Source of the DNA: Pollenia angustigena
Lineage: Eukaryota; Arthropoda; Insecta; Diptera; Polleniidae
Direction: 5' to 3'
NCBI GenBank assembly: GCA_930367215.1
Contig: OV884059.1
Coordinates: forward strand, 73,937,393 to 74,001,392
DNA: 64,000 nucleotides
Under the pieces are notes generated by a model. That model had not been told where the DNA came from, did not search any database, and saw only the letters and a list, made by a program, of their open reading frames with translations. Positions within the stretch are counted from its first letter, which is position 1; each line of letters begins with the position of its first letter. Of the stretch, positions 22,932 through 32,815 are shown in pieces. The translations under genes and the position numbers were made by a program.

Positions 22932-25289
22932 AGATTATATGGCTTACCAAAAATTCATAAGGACAATTTTCCTTTAAGACCTATTTGTTCGTCCATAAAT
23001 ACACCCTCACATAATCTTTGTAAATATATTACGAACTTACTTAAGAAGATAACGGAGAATTCGAAGTATAATGTTAGCAATTCTATACAATTTAAACAAA
23101 AGTTGGAAAATTTAACAATTCAGGATAATGAAAAATTAATATCACTTGATGTTGTTTCATTATTTCCTAGTATTCCGTGGACTTGGCAATTAGAATTATT
23201 AAGGAAAATTGGGATAAAATTTTAGGGTTAACAAATATTAATAAGGATTTATTTTTGAGAATTATAAAGTTCTGTATAGTAGATAATAGATATTTTCAAT
23301 TTGATAAGAAAATATATGCACAAAAAAAGGGGCTACCTGTGGGTTCTCCAGCATCTCCAATAGTTGCTGATATTGTTATGGAGAAATTATTAGATACATG
23401 TTTAGGAAAATTGACAATTAAACCAAAGATAATAACGAAATATGTAGATGACTTGTTTGTTATAGTTAATGAGAATGAGATAGATAATCTTTTATCAACG
23501 TTTAATTCTTTTGATCAGAATATTAAGTTCACTATTGAAAGGGAATTGAATTTTTCAATTCCATACTTGGACACATTGGTGATTAGGAAAGGAAGTAAAT
23601 TATCGGTAGATTGGTATCAAAAACCAACCTCATCAGGTAGAATTTTAAATTATTATTCTAAACACCCGAAGAGAATTATCATTAACACAGCTAGGAACCT
23701 AATAGATAGGATATTAACAATTAGTGACAATAGATTTCATAAGAAAAATTATTGGGAATATTTTGAAGAATAATAGTTTTCCCAGCAAATTGATTTGCAA
23801 ATTAATAAGACAATACAATATAGACAGATCTCGTAATATTGATGAGATTTCGGCACCACGTATTTATAAGTCATTAACTTATGTACCTGGGTTTTCAGAA
23901 AGATTAGAAAACTCGAATATATATGATAAAGGGAAATACAGAATGGCACATAAGGTGATTAATAATGTAGGGAGATTATTCACAAAAACTAAGGATAGAT
24001 TACTAAAGTCAGATAGATCGAATTTAGTTTATAAGATTCATTGTGGTGGCAATGATAATGAACAATGTAGGAAAATATATGTAGGAACAACTGGGACAAA
24101 ACTGAAAATTAGATTAGGAATTATAATTCAGCCCATGGAACGGCGTTATCAACTCATTGTAGGGATTTTAATCATTATCCTGATTTTGAAAACACATCAA
24201 TTTTGAATACGGAAAGTCAAAAAAAAAAATTTGTAGAATCAAAAAATTTTTTGTCTGAAATCGGTCCTATAAACAAATTCGCATATTCAAACAATTTATT
24301 TGCATTTTGTTTATTGAAAAAAAACACTGATTTTTTCAAACAAATAATTTAATTGAATCAAACAAAAAGTTTACTGAAATTCATATACTAAATTTCAAAA
24401 TCAAAAAAAAAAAAGCTTTTTGCACAAGCAATGATGCGCACACAAGCATGCACTGTATTAGAAGATAAAGGCAGAGAGAGCAGAGCGGCTGGCTGGCTTT
24501 GAGACACATTTTTTTGTTGGAATAATTTTTGAACGAAGTCTTTTTTTATACACACAATGTTTTTCGTCATCACTCACTGTTGCTGTATCCTTTCCTTTGC
24601 TAAAGAAGAAGAAATGCAACCAAAAACGGCGGCAGACCGACTCGATATGTTTTTCGTCATCATTCTATTTTTGTATTTGATGTATTTAAGCAAACAGTTT
24701 GAAAAATTGAATACGGGATTTTGTTTTTTTTTTTAACCAACTTTGAAACCAACCAAAAATTTATTTTGTTTCTTATAATGTTGTTATTGTTGTTTCTGTT
24801 GTTTAAAAAGAGTGAAACGTTTTTTTACCTGCTATTTTTTTTTTTTTTACTTCAAACCTCTTCATCTTTCTTACTGTTGTACTTTTTTAAAGTGTCCAAA
24901 AATAGACTGTATGTGTTTTTTGTTGTAGTTCTTATATTTCACATTAGGAAGTGTTGCTTACGATCAAATAAAAAAATGCAAAAAGACGGCAACATTAAAA
25001 AGCGTTAAATATTTCATACAAAATTATGAAAACTTGAAACCAATAACGCGTGTATTATATTTTTGAATGGTTGTCAACATTTTTGTTGGTAAAATAAAAA
25101 TCAAACAAAAATTTTAATTGAATCAGTAAAAAAATTTGTAGAAATTAAAAAAATTTTCAAACAAGCGTTTGTTTAAAAATAATTCGGCAATAATTTTTTC
25201 TGTGTTCCATTTGAGAAAAGGATTAATTTTATAAAAGATACTGAGGGCTTAGCTCAGATTTATAGACATTTATTGAATAAAAATATGTA
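22932..25289 (+). pseudogene. Penelope-like RT/endonuclease coding remnant
   Basis: The encoded enzyme would nick target DNA with its GIY-YIG domain and reverse-transcribe from the nick, the mechanism proposed for Penelope elements. RT motif Asp (23148) and both Asp of YVDD are present, as are Tyr and Gly of the VYK...YVG endonuclease motif. At least three single-base frame breaks plus the insertion between about 24230 and 25205 make the copy inactive. The longest open pieces are 23177-23773 (198 codons) and 23724-24206 (160 codons), which overlap out of frame. Confidence 0.85.
24235..25205. mobile_element. About 1-kb insertion inside the Penelope C-terminus
   Basis: The Penelope protein breaks after DFENTSILNTE (to about 24215) and resumes at EKRINFIKDTEGL (25209). 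The intervening DNA is very AT-rich. Both edges contain a similar phrase AAAAAAATTTGTAGAA in the same orientation (about 24225 and 25127), and sequences like TTTAATTGAATCA occur near both ends. The right end reads ATTTTTTCTGTG, similar to other element ends in this window. Frames inside (poly-Phe/Leu) are compositional artefacts. The exact ends and class are unresolved. Confidence 0.55.
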
Positions 25290-25582
25290 GGTTGATGTAA
25301 GGGATAATTATAAATAGGCATTTGTCCTTGATTGTTTATAAAATAAATTTCAGATGGCATAGCTTATTATTGACGGAAAGGGACATTCAAATAGGTTTTA
25401 GGCTTTGAATAAATTTAAAATTTTGTTTTCCTTTTTTGTTTGTTTGTCTTTTTATTTAAAGTTTGTAGAATGGAATTTTAAATTTATTATGATACTTTTG
25501 TTTTTTGAAATTTTAAAATTTATTTTTCCATATTGTATTTTTCCATTTATTGTCAAGTTTTATTTTATTTTAAAAAAATTTC

Positions 25583-25615
25583 CTGAAGAAGATTTCCAAC
25601 GGAAATCGAAATATC
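25583..25615 (+). ncRNA. Hammerhead-ribozyme-like motif of the Penelope terminal repeat
   Basis: The sequence is CTGAAGA (25583-25589), one A, a 7-bp stem GATTTCC / GGAAATC with loop AAC, then GAAA (25608-25611) and TATC. This matches the hammerhead order CUGANGA, stem II, GAAA, short stem III (A-U, U-A) and cleavable C. Minimal hammerheads of this kind are known from Penelope-like elements. The extra A between CUGAAGA and stem II departs from the consensus, so activity is uncertain. Further copies are on the minus strand near 21506-21540 and 41771-41804. Confidence 0.55.
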
Positions 25616-25751
25616 GAATAAAAACATTTTAATTCATTTTTTAAAAAAGTGACCTTAAGCTTTAATAATTTAATAAAGTATAAAATTCATTTTTTAATAT
25701 TTTATTTATTGAACAGCATATTCGTTAAAATTTAATAGTTTTTACTTTTAA

Positions 25752-25871
25752 GGGCCATTATTATAACTTGGCGTTAGCTGTTATCCGACAGTTAACAGAC
25801 GCTTTTTGACAGATAACACATTATTATCTGTCAATTTAATCTTAACTTTAGCTAACTTGTAATAATGGCCC
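25752..25871. mobile_element. PIF/Harbinger-like MITE, TAA duplication (left arm)
   Basis: 120 bp with ends GGGCCATTATTATAACTTGG and its partner ...CAAGTTATTAC-like AAGTTGTAATAATGGCCC form. The flanking trinucleotide TAA is present on both sides (25749-25751 and 25872-25874). A 3-bp TTA/TAA duplication with G/C-rich tips is typical for PIF/Harbinger MITEs. No coding content. Confidence 0.8.
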
Positions 25872-26408
25872 TAAAAATATATTTTAACCGACAAAAATCA
25901 AACTACATAGCAAAATAAATACGGAAAAACATTATTTTTTGGTAGTTTGTTTTTCTAATAACAAACATAAATGTTGAAAAATAAAATTATTCGTAAAATA
26001 ACTATATTTTTATTCAATTTTAACAGTACGGAAAACGAATTTTATAAGCCACAGTCAGTAATCATAACATCCATCCTATCGTACCGTTTTGAAATAATAG
26101 ACGAACAGTTTTAAAGTCAGGACAATATATCTACGGCCTAACAGATGGCTTCTGAGTATTTTCTTATAATTTTGAGCTTTATTCGGGTTGTTCGGTTGCT
26201 GCACCATGTTTAAGTTCTAACAACACGAAAAAGTACTTAAAACAACCGAAAGTGGTATGAGTGCTTTCGAAAACTAATCCTGAAATTTCTTAACATATGT
26301 AAGTTAAAAGTTCTTTAATCAAGTCAAAAAAGCTTGAACCAAAAATTTGTTAACTTAGTTACGAAATAAATTACAAAGTAAGCATATTATTCTCCGAGAA
26401 CTTATAAG

Positions 26409-26805
26409 CAGTGTTCGAAAATAAACACTGAATATCGCTCCTTAGTGTTCGGTTCGGTAGATTTGTGGAAAACACAAACGCTAATAGTGTTTGTGTAGAA
26501 AACAATTAAAAAAATAACGTTTCCCTGTTCGTCATCTTTCGAACACAAAAATAAAACTGTTCCTATTCAACTCAACAAAAGATGAGAACATTTAATTCCG
26601 TTCGGTTTTTTTTTAAACCACAAACTTCATTGTGTTCGGTTCAGCTCATTAATGTTTGTTCGTTTCTGTTGCTGTTCGGCTCTTGAAACCAGCTACAAAC
26701 GGTATTAAGGGTTGTGTTCGTCTACATTAACACTAAAAAAATAAATATCGTTCCTGGGTTTGTGAGACTAACGCTAAATAATGCTCTGTTTATTTTCGAA
26801 CACTG
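26409..26805. mobile_element. hAT MITE with palindromic 8-bp TSD (left arm)
   Basis: TIRs CAGTGTTCGAAAATAAACA bound a 397-bp segment. It is flanked on both sides by CTTATAAG (26401-26408, 26806-26813), an exact 8-bp duplication that is itself palindromic. The interior has several GTTCG and CGAAC phrases on both strands. A diverged relative lies at 48734-49190. Non-autonomous; no ORF. Confidence 0.92.
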
Positions 26806-26839
26806 CTTATAAGTCTCATCACTCAGAATTGCGTTTTAT

Positions 26840-28559
26840 TTTTTTTATTTATTTATTTATTAAATTAAGTCTATAGATACAATCCTTACAGACTAACTAT
26901 TAAATTTAACAATTTTTCTCAATATAACTGCAGTTACATGTTTAAACTTAAAATAATATTACGTTTAATAACATTAACATTTAAAGAAAAATCTACAAAA
27001 TTAAACATTTCATTAAAACAACAACATAATTTCCTAAACGGGTCTGCCATCTCGTAGTTTGTTCTAAAAGTTTTAACATATAGTGGTTGATTAAATCTTA
27101 ATGTGCGTTGAGGAACATTCAATGATATTTTACTTAAAAGAAAATCTGATAAAACATTTCCGTTTAAAAGATTTACTAGAAATGAAACGTTAAGCATAAT
27201 TCTTCGGCTTTTTAATGTTGGCAGTCGAATCAAAGCAAGTCGTGATGAATAAGATGGAAGCGCATAATAGCCTCTATAAGCATCTCTTAAACAAAAAAGT
27301 AAAAACTGTTTCTGAACAGATTCGATAAGATTAATGTGAACGTTATAGTAGGGGTCCCATACAATTGAGCCGTACTCTAAAATCGGTCTTACAAGTGACA
27401 TGAATAATTTTTTGGTAATAAAGGGGTCCTTAAATTCTTTTGCCCATCGTTTGATGAAAGCCAAGATTCCTCGAGCTTTATTAACAGCCATCATGATATG
27501 TTGTACAAAGTTTAATTTTCCATCCAACAAAACACCAAGATCCATAATTACGTTTACTGATTCCAGTTTGTGACCACTGATATAATAGTGACTAAGAGCG
27601 TCACGCCTTCTCGAAAAAGTCATGTGCTTGCATTTTTTGAGGTTAAGTTCCATTAAATTAATGTTACACCAATTATAAAAATTATCCAAGTCCTCTTGGA
27701 GATAATTATTATCTGGTAAATGCTTGAGGCTTAAAAATATTTTAACATCGTCTGCGAACATCAGTATATTAGAATAATTTATTGCTTCAGGCAAATCGTT
27801 GATGAAAAGTAGAAATAAAATTGGGCCCAGATGACTTCCCTGCGGAACACCGGATTTTACTAAAATATTTCTTGAATTTGCAGAATTAAATTTAACGGAC
27901 TGTGTTCTGCATAACAGATATGACTTTAACCAGCTTAAATAAGTATTATCGAAACCCATTTTATCCAATTTTTTAAGCAGAAGCTTGTGATTAACTTTAT
28001 CAAAGGCTTTACTGAAGTCAGTATAAATGACATCTGTTTGTTGACCAAGAGTAAATCCTTCATTAACCAAAGTAGTTAATTGTAGAATGTTAGTCATAGC
28101 TGAAGATCCTTTACGAAAACCGTGTTGATATGGCGTAAGGAGGGGAGATACTTGATGAACGAGAGAATCAGTAATACATTTTTCAAATAGTTTTGGAATA
28201 GCGTTTAATTTAGCTATGCCTCGATAATTTATGATATTTGACTTATTACCAGATTTGAATAAAGGAATAAGAAACGATTCTTTCCAAATTCTAGGGAAGT
28301 AGCCATATTTTAAAGAAGTATTAAATATAATTGATAAAGGTGTTGCAATAGCTGGTGCACAGTTTTTCAAAAGACAACTTGGTATGCCATCTGGACCACA
28401 CGACAGTGAGGACTTGAAGTTTTTTAAACATTTTATTATGTGCGTAGTGTCAAGTAATGGGAAAGATATTGTTTGAATGGAGTGAACATTAAATGGATAG
28501 GGTTCATCATCATCGTATTCGGCGTTAGAGTAAGTAGAGGCAAAAAATTCAGCGAATAT
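26840..28559 (-). mobile_element. 5'-truncated non-LTR retrotransposon, present only in the left arm
   Basis: Comparison with the right arm gives the empty site GCGTTTTATATGCG (around 40549-40556). The insertion adds 1720 bp, with at most a 3-bp TAT overlap as target duplication. On the minus strand the 3' end is a (TAAA)n/A-rich tail at 26840-26870, preceded by a 3'UTR of about 65 bp. The 5' end is truncated within the ORF at 28559. Because the inverted copy lacks it, the insertion postdates the duplication or is polymorphic between haplotypes. Confidence 0.93.
26934..28556 (-). CDS. LINE reverse transcriptase, open reading frame truncated at the N-terminus
   Basis: An uninterrupted frame of about 541 codons runs from the truncated 5' edge of the element to the stop at 26934. 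The first residues read FAEFFASTYSNAEYDDD and then SSLSCGPDGIPSCLLKNC, a conserved pre-RT block. Counting from the Met at 28370: DFSKAFDKVNH at 118-128 (catalytic Asp), GVPQGSHLGPILF from 174, MFADDVKIFL with FADD at 205-208, then LGVLLDGKLNF and the C-terminal LPTLKSRRIMLNVSFLVNLL region. The clade looks CR1/Jockey-like; I cannot fix it further. The N-terminal endonuclease and any ORF1 are lost. The absence of stops fits a recent insertion. It cannot be autonomous. Confidence 0.9.
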   Translation of the reverse strand, partial: FAEFFASTYSNAEYDDDEPYPFNVHSIQTISFPLLDTTHIIKCLKNFKSSLSCGPDGIPSCLLKNCAPAIATPLSIIFNTSLKYGYFPRIWKESFLIPLFKSGNKSNIINYRGIAKLNAIPKLFEKCITDSLVHQVSPLLTPYQHGFRKGSSAMTNILQLTTLVNEGFTLGQQTDVIYTDFSKAFDKVNHKLLLKKLDKMGFDNTYLSWLKSYLLCRTQSVKFNSANSRNILVKSGVPQGSHLGPILFLLFINDLPEAINYSNILMFADDVKIFLSLKHLPDNNYLQEDLDNFYNWCNINLMELNLKKCKHMTFSRRRDALSHYYISGHKLESVNVIMDLGVLLDGKLNFVQHIMMAVNKARGILAFIKRWAKEFKDPFITKKLFMSLVRPILEYGSIVWDPYYNVHINLIESVQKQFLLFCLRDAYRGYYALPSYSSRLALIRLPTLKSRRIMLNVSFLVNLLNGNVLSDFLLSKISLNVPQRTLRFNQPLYVKTFRTNYEMADPFRKLCCCFNEMFNFVDFSLNVNVIKRNIILSLNM

Positions 28560-28774
28560 ATGCGTGTATACTTGTGTATGTAAAAGTTTGTTGTAAAAAT
28601 AACAACAAAACTACAACAGTTAATAAAAACGATTTGGTTGTTTTGTATAGACATAGAACATATTTAAAAAATAAAATAAATAGAAGGAAAAATACCCGAA
28701 TTCAATTTGTCAACATTATTTTCAGACAAGAATGAGGACGAACACTTATAATTCAGAGTTCTTCTGTGAACCAA

Positions 28775-29276
28775 TACATCAATACAAACCTAAATAAAAA
28801 ACGTAATAATTGACACAAAGTTTTATTTAGAGCATTGAACGATAGAATGGAAATGCGGATTTTATTCTTTAAAGAGTATGTCATTCATGTGTCTTCCGTC
28901 GTCTTGAACAGATTGTTCAAAACGGAGCCTTGTTTTTCGAGAATTTTCGAAAAAAAAAATGGTTCAAATTTCTCATGCGTAGATAAGGCACACCAAACAG
29001 TTACCCTGGGCCAATGCAATGGTTTTGATGTTTCAATCGAGGTTTGCGGGTTCTTGGAGACCAGTAATGGCAGTTTTGCATGTTGAATCATTGCTCTTAA
29101 AAATGTCTCCACATCAAACGCGCGATGCTCACTCGGCCACTGCGACATCGTTGCTGGCAAATCCGCACAATCGATAATTTCAACGGCTTCACCCTCCCTC
29201 CGAACCGTTTCTTACTTTTTGAAATAATCGTATTGAAAAATATAAATTTGCCACCAGACACCCTGTATTTCTCTGC
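28775..29276 (-). pseudogene. Internally deleted Tc1/mariner-type transposase (left arm)
   Basis: The frame 28885-29160 begins MSQWPSEHRAFDVETFLRA, the start of the helix-turn-helix domain found in a large group of insect IS630/Tc1-type transposases. It then jumps to PLHWPRVTVWCALSTHEKFE, which belongs to the middle of the DDE domain (compare the common 'PLHP--VTVWCAL'). In a neighbouring frame RHMNDILFKE and a stop follow, the usual C-terminus of these proteins. The DNA-binding linker and most catalytic acids are deleted. Upstream, ACAGGGTGTCTGGTGGCA at 29257-29274 (minus strand) suits a terminal repeat of the family; the opposite terminus is missing. Confidence 0.7.
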
Positions 29277-30589
29277 CTCTCTCTGGCTCCTAGGGTAAAT
29301 GATTAGATTTTCTTTCTTCTCACTGCTGCTCTGCTTTGGTTTATAAAGCAAAAAGTATGAAAAAATATATAATTTCAAGACTTTTAAATTCATAAATCAG
29401 GCTGATTTGGAGATTCATTTTATCACACTTTTACTAAAGTAAATCCCGTTTTCGGATTATTTTAAGTACAGACCAAGCATTAAAAACGTCAAGTTAAACT
29501 TGAAACTTGAATCAAGCATTTTTTTCTTGAATTGAGAAAATCCGTACTTGCTGTAATATTAATACCGCTTTGGTTTGATTTAAGTACAGCTAAAAAGAAA
29601 TGTTTAGTGGACCACGATAATTGGCGTTTCTGTGTTAAATATTTAATTAATAATAAAGCGAAAAAATAAAAAACCACCCAACACTTCTCGTGATCTTGGC
29701 TTAAAGCTCTAAAAGCAGACTTAGTACTCTTCGATTGAAAAATCGAACTTCCCAAATTAAACGCGACTAAAATGAGTAACTCTGATAGTGCAAAGTAACT
29801 AGTGACCTTGTTGTTAGCTTGCAGGCTGAATTATCGTGTTGGAGTCGATAAGACTGTTGACACCGTTTACACATGGAAAGTATTTGTTCGTAAATACTAA
29901 GGACAAAATCTTAATAAAATCTTCAAAGCTTGGTTGAGCACATTCTTTTCTCCGGAGTTGTTTGGTGGAGTGCGATGAACAGCGTGAGACCTCGTTAAAT
30001 GCTGGGTGAGCTTAAAAGCTTTCTGCGATATTGATTATGCGGAAATGACTTTCGGTTGATCTTATCGCTTAACTATTATCTCTTTCTGATTTGTGGTTAA
30101 ATTGAGTGGCTCCAATAAGTGGTCGAAGCAAGTCCGGCAAAATCCTTTCTAAAAAGCAGGAATCTTTAGCGAGTTGGATTATTATGATCCACAAGACTTT
30201 TTGGGGCATTTTATATAACTGCTGCTCTGCTGTGGGAAGTGTTCTCTTCTCGTTAAAAGCAACGTTTAAAAAACTGCAGTCACAGAAGACAAACTGTTGC
30301 TTTTAGTTTTTGTTTATTAAACTTTGTGCACAACTTTTCGATTTTTGAGTTGGTTTGACATCAAATGTTTACATTTAATGAATCAGAAGTAAAAGCAATA
30401 GCTTTTTTTTGGCCAATGACAAATGAAGAAGTGGAAGTTATTCTACTTTGACTGCAGTTTTTTAAACGCTGATTAAAAGTACTTTTTCGTCAGTCGGATG
30501 ATTAAAACGTTTAGCAGTAGAAAATCTCTGCTATGAAGCAGACTAAAAACTACCATGTCTCGTATAGCAGTGCTGTCATCGCAGCCTTA
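29277..30589. other. Non-coding part of the left arm with an inverted repeat
   Basis: No convincing coding frame. An inverted repeat of about 21 bp occurs at 30265-30285 and 30459-30479 (ACGTTTAAAAAACTGCAGTC and its reverse complement, one mismatch). It might bound a small element of about 210 bp. The corresponding right-arm region is about 38518-39830. Confidence 0.5.
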
Positions 30590-30956
30590 AGGCTCAGTTA
30601 GGCGAACGTTGCTGTACCGTATCTGTACTGTATCCATCAGCTGTTCACTTTTTGTTATATGAAAACCCATACAAAAGCTTACTGAAATGCAATGTACCGT
30701 AGTTGCAACGTACCAAACTGTATAAAATAGAATTTCATGCCATTGTTACGTGAAATTTGTAAGACAGTGATGGGCGACTTGTATGTTACATTGAATGTGG
30801 GTAATTTTGCTCTTTTTTTGGTACTTTTTTCAGTATATCTATGGAATTGCGACAAAACAACTTACAATTCAACATATTTCCAAATATACAAATATACATA
30901 TAATTAGATGTTTAAAATAAACAAATGCATATACACATACAATGGAAATGTGAAAC

Positions 30957-32687
30957 ATATGGGCATTTCCATCATGTCGAACGTGACCATCGTACACATT
31001 TAAAATTAAAAAAAAGTCAAAATAAAACGTATATTTATTTTGGCAATATATTCAAGTTATAGCTTTTAATTAGCCCTATAATTGGTGCTATTGTTCATTT
31101 TGATAAATTGTTTCGTTTTCAAGAAAATTGCAAAAAAAACAAGGCATTTGCACGTGACGAAAACAGAAGTGGTTTTTGTGGCCATTTTTTCGAATGCCGA
31201 TTTCTGCGAAACCTGAGGCAATATTTGAATGCAAAAAATTGTAAAATGTTATGCACTCATATCTCTTAAATATGGCTGTCATTTTAAATAAAGATAATGT
31301 ATGCTTTTTTTTTATTTAGCTTTAATCGCTGTCGCACGTGATCTGTCGCACATGACATTTTTTTCCATCATGATATACATACATGTTGATTAGACCGGGT
31401 CGACCTCCATACAAAAAAAAAAGTTGTGCCAGTCACCCCCTAGAATGAAAGATATGTCAATGAAGTTTCTAAAACAGGAAACTTTTTTTTTGCCACGCCC
31501 CAAAATACAGCCCTTTTGGTTTTTTATATTTAGCGCTGCCATTTAAAGTCCGATTTCATCATATTGCATATCGTTTTTCATGGCTTGATAGTGGCTTCAT
31601 TTTTGTATTTAGTGATTTTTTAATCCGACCGCAAATTGTGGGCGCCACTTATGCCATCTCGTATCCTTCCGCCAAATGTCCAATTTTTTTTACGTGCCAA
31701 GAAAGTCCTTCTAAAACTACGTATGTATAGATTTTAATATGCCCACTTTTATTACACGCATACAAATTAAGCCCCTTTGTTTTCTTTTTCACACACATAC
31801 TACATTAAATCAGGTAGAAGCCAATACGAGCAATAATATTTTCATCAGTCACGCCCTAAAATAAAAGGTATATTTATTAAGTTTGAAAAACTTTAAAAAA
31901 ATTGTTTTTGCCACGCCGTACATTACAACCCTTTTTGTTTTATATACATATATTGCATCGTCATTTAAAGTCTAATCTCATCATATCGTATATCACTGCT
32001 AATGGCTAGAATATGGTTTTTTTTTTGAATTTAGTGCTTTTTTTTGCTCATCTATATTTAAATGATTGAAATGTATATATTAACATAAAAAAATCATTTA
32101 CATATATAAAAAATTATTTTCAAATTATTAATTTTCACACTTACGATGTCGCACGTGAAAAACTTTATATAAGTACCAAGATCACAAATCTTGCTATTTT
32201 ACAGAATTTTTTTTTTTATTTTAATATTATAAAAAATCTCTGTTTGGCCTGGTAATTTGATGAGCTTTCTACTTTTACTTTCGACGCATTGATAGAAAAT
32301 GATGTTTTTCAATGTCGCACATGACATCGAAATATGAGATAATACAAAGAAAAAAATTACAGTTATTTGCAATCGCATAGTTTCTTGTGCATTCTATTTT
32401 GACTCTTTGTACCTTCCGAAAGGTTTTAGAGAGAAAAAGTCAATGCATAATGTCTCTCTAAAGAACTGTTATCATAGCAAAACGTACAATAGAAATATCC
32501 AAATAAGAAAAGTTGCACTTGTTCCACTTTGCATTCATAAATCTTGAAATGGGTTATAAATAAATATAAAATTTTTTTACTTTTATTAAATTTGATTGTT
32601 TTCCTGTTAAAATATGATAAAACAAAGTCTTTTCAAGAACTTAAAACTTTTTTGTTGCGGTGGACCTTTCGGTGGAAATGCCCATAT
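30957..32687. mobile_element. Nested TIR element with repeated GTCGCACGTGAC motifs (left arm)
   Basis: Ends are ATATGGGCATTTCCA and TGGAAATGCCCATAT. Within it the motif GTCGCAC(G/A)TGAC or a close variant occurs at 30976, 31148, 31331, 31345, 32148 and 32314. Two units related to TTTAAAGTC-GAT-TCATCATAT-G-ATATC lie about 420 bp apart (31550 and 31965), showing an internal duplication. No transposase frame was found. The superfamily is unknown. Confidence 0.65.
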
Positions 32688-32815
32688 AAAAGACTTTAAA
32701 TGGTACCAAAACCTTGTTTGGTGTATGCACATTTACAATATATGTATGCTAAAAATTTATATATGCTAAAATAAAAATTAATTTATTGTAAATCTATATT
32801 ATAGATTCTATAATA

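Larger units (their letters stand above)
22926..25690 (+). mobile_element. Penelope-like element (RT + GIY-YIG), broken
   Basis: Plus-strand fragments give, in order: YGLPKIHK (22938 on), LDVVSLFPSIP with the first catalytic Asp at 23148, GLPVGSPASPIVADI, KYVDDLFVI with the YVDD pair at 23441-23452, YLDTLVIRK, WYQKPTSSGRILNYYSKHPK, then LVYKIHCGG...KIYVGTTGTKLKIRL (GIY-YIG endonuclease, 24027-24124) and ALSTHCRDFNHYPDFENT. The C-terminus INFIKDTEGLAQIYRHLL follows at 25209-25289, after an approximately 1-kb insertion. Frameshifts lie near 23175, 23750 and 24120. The N-terminal third of the protein is missing. The terminal region 25290-25690 carries the hammerhead-like motif. The left edge of the inverted duplication (23879) cuts this element. 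Confidence 0.85.

Noticed and set aside
24721..25008. Phe/Leu-rich ORF on the plus strand and similar ones (42379-42630, 53403-53660)
   Set aside because: These arise from T runs in AT-rich DNA; no motif, and they lie in a non-coding insertion.
29097..29393. 98-codon minus-strand ORF (MNLKVLKLYIFSYFLLYK...)
   Set aside because: It covers the upstream region of the deleted Tc1-type transposase in another frame and has no domain; regarded as chance.
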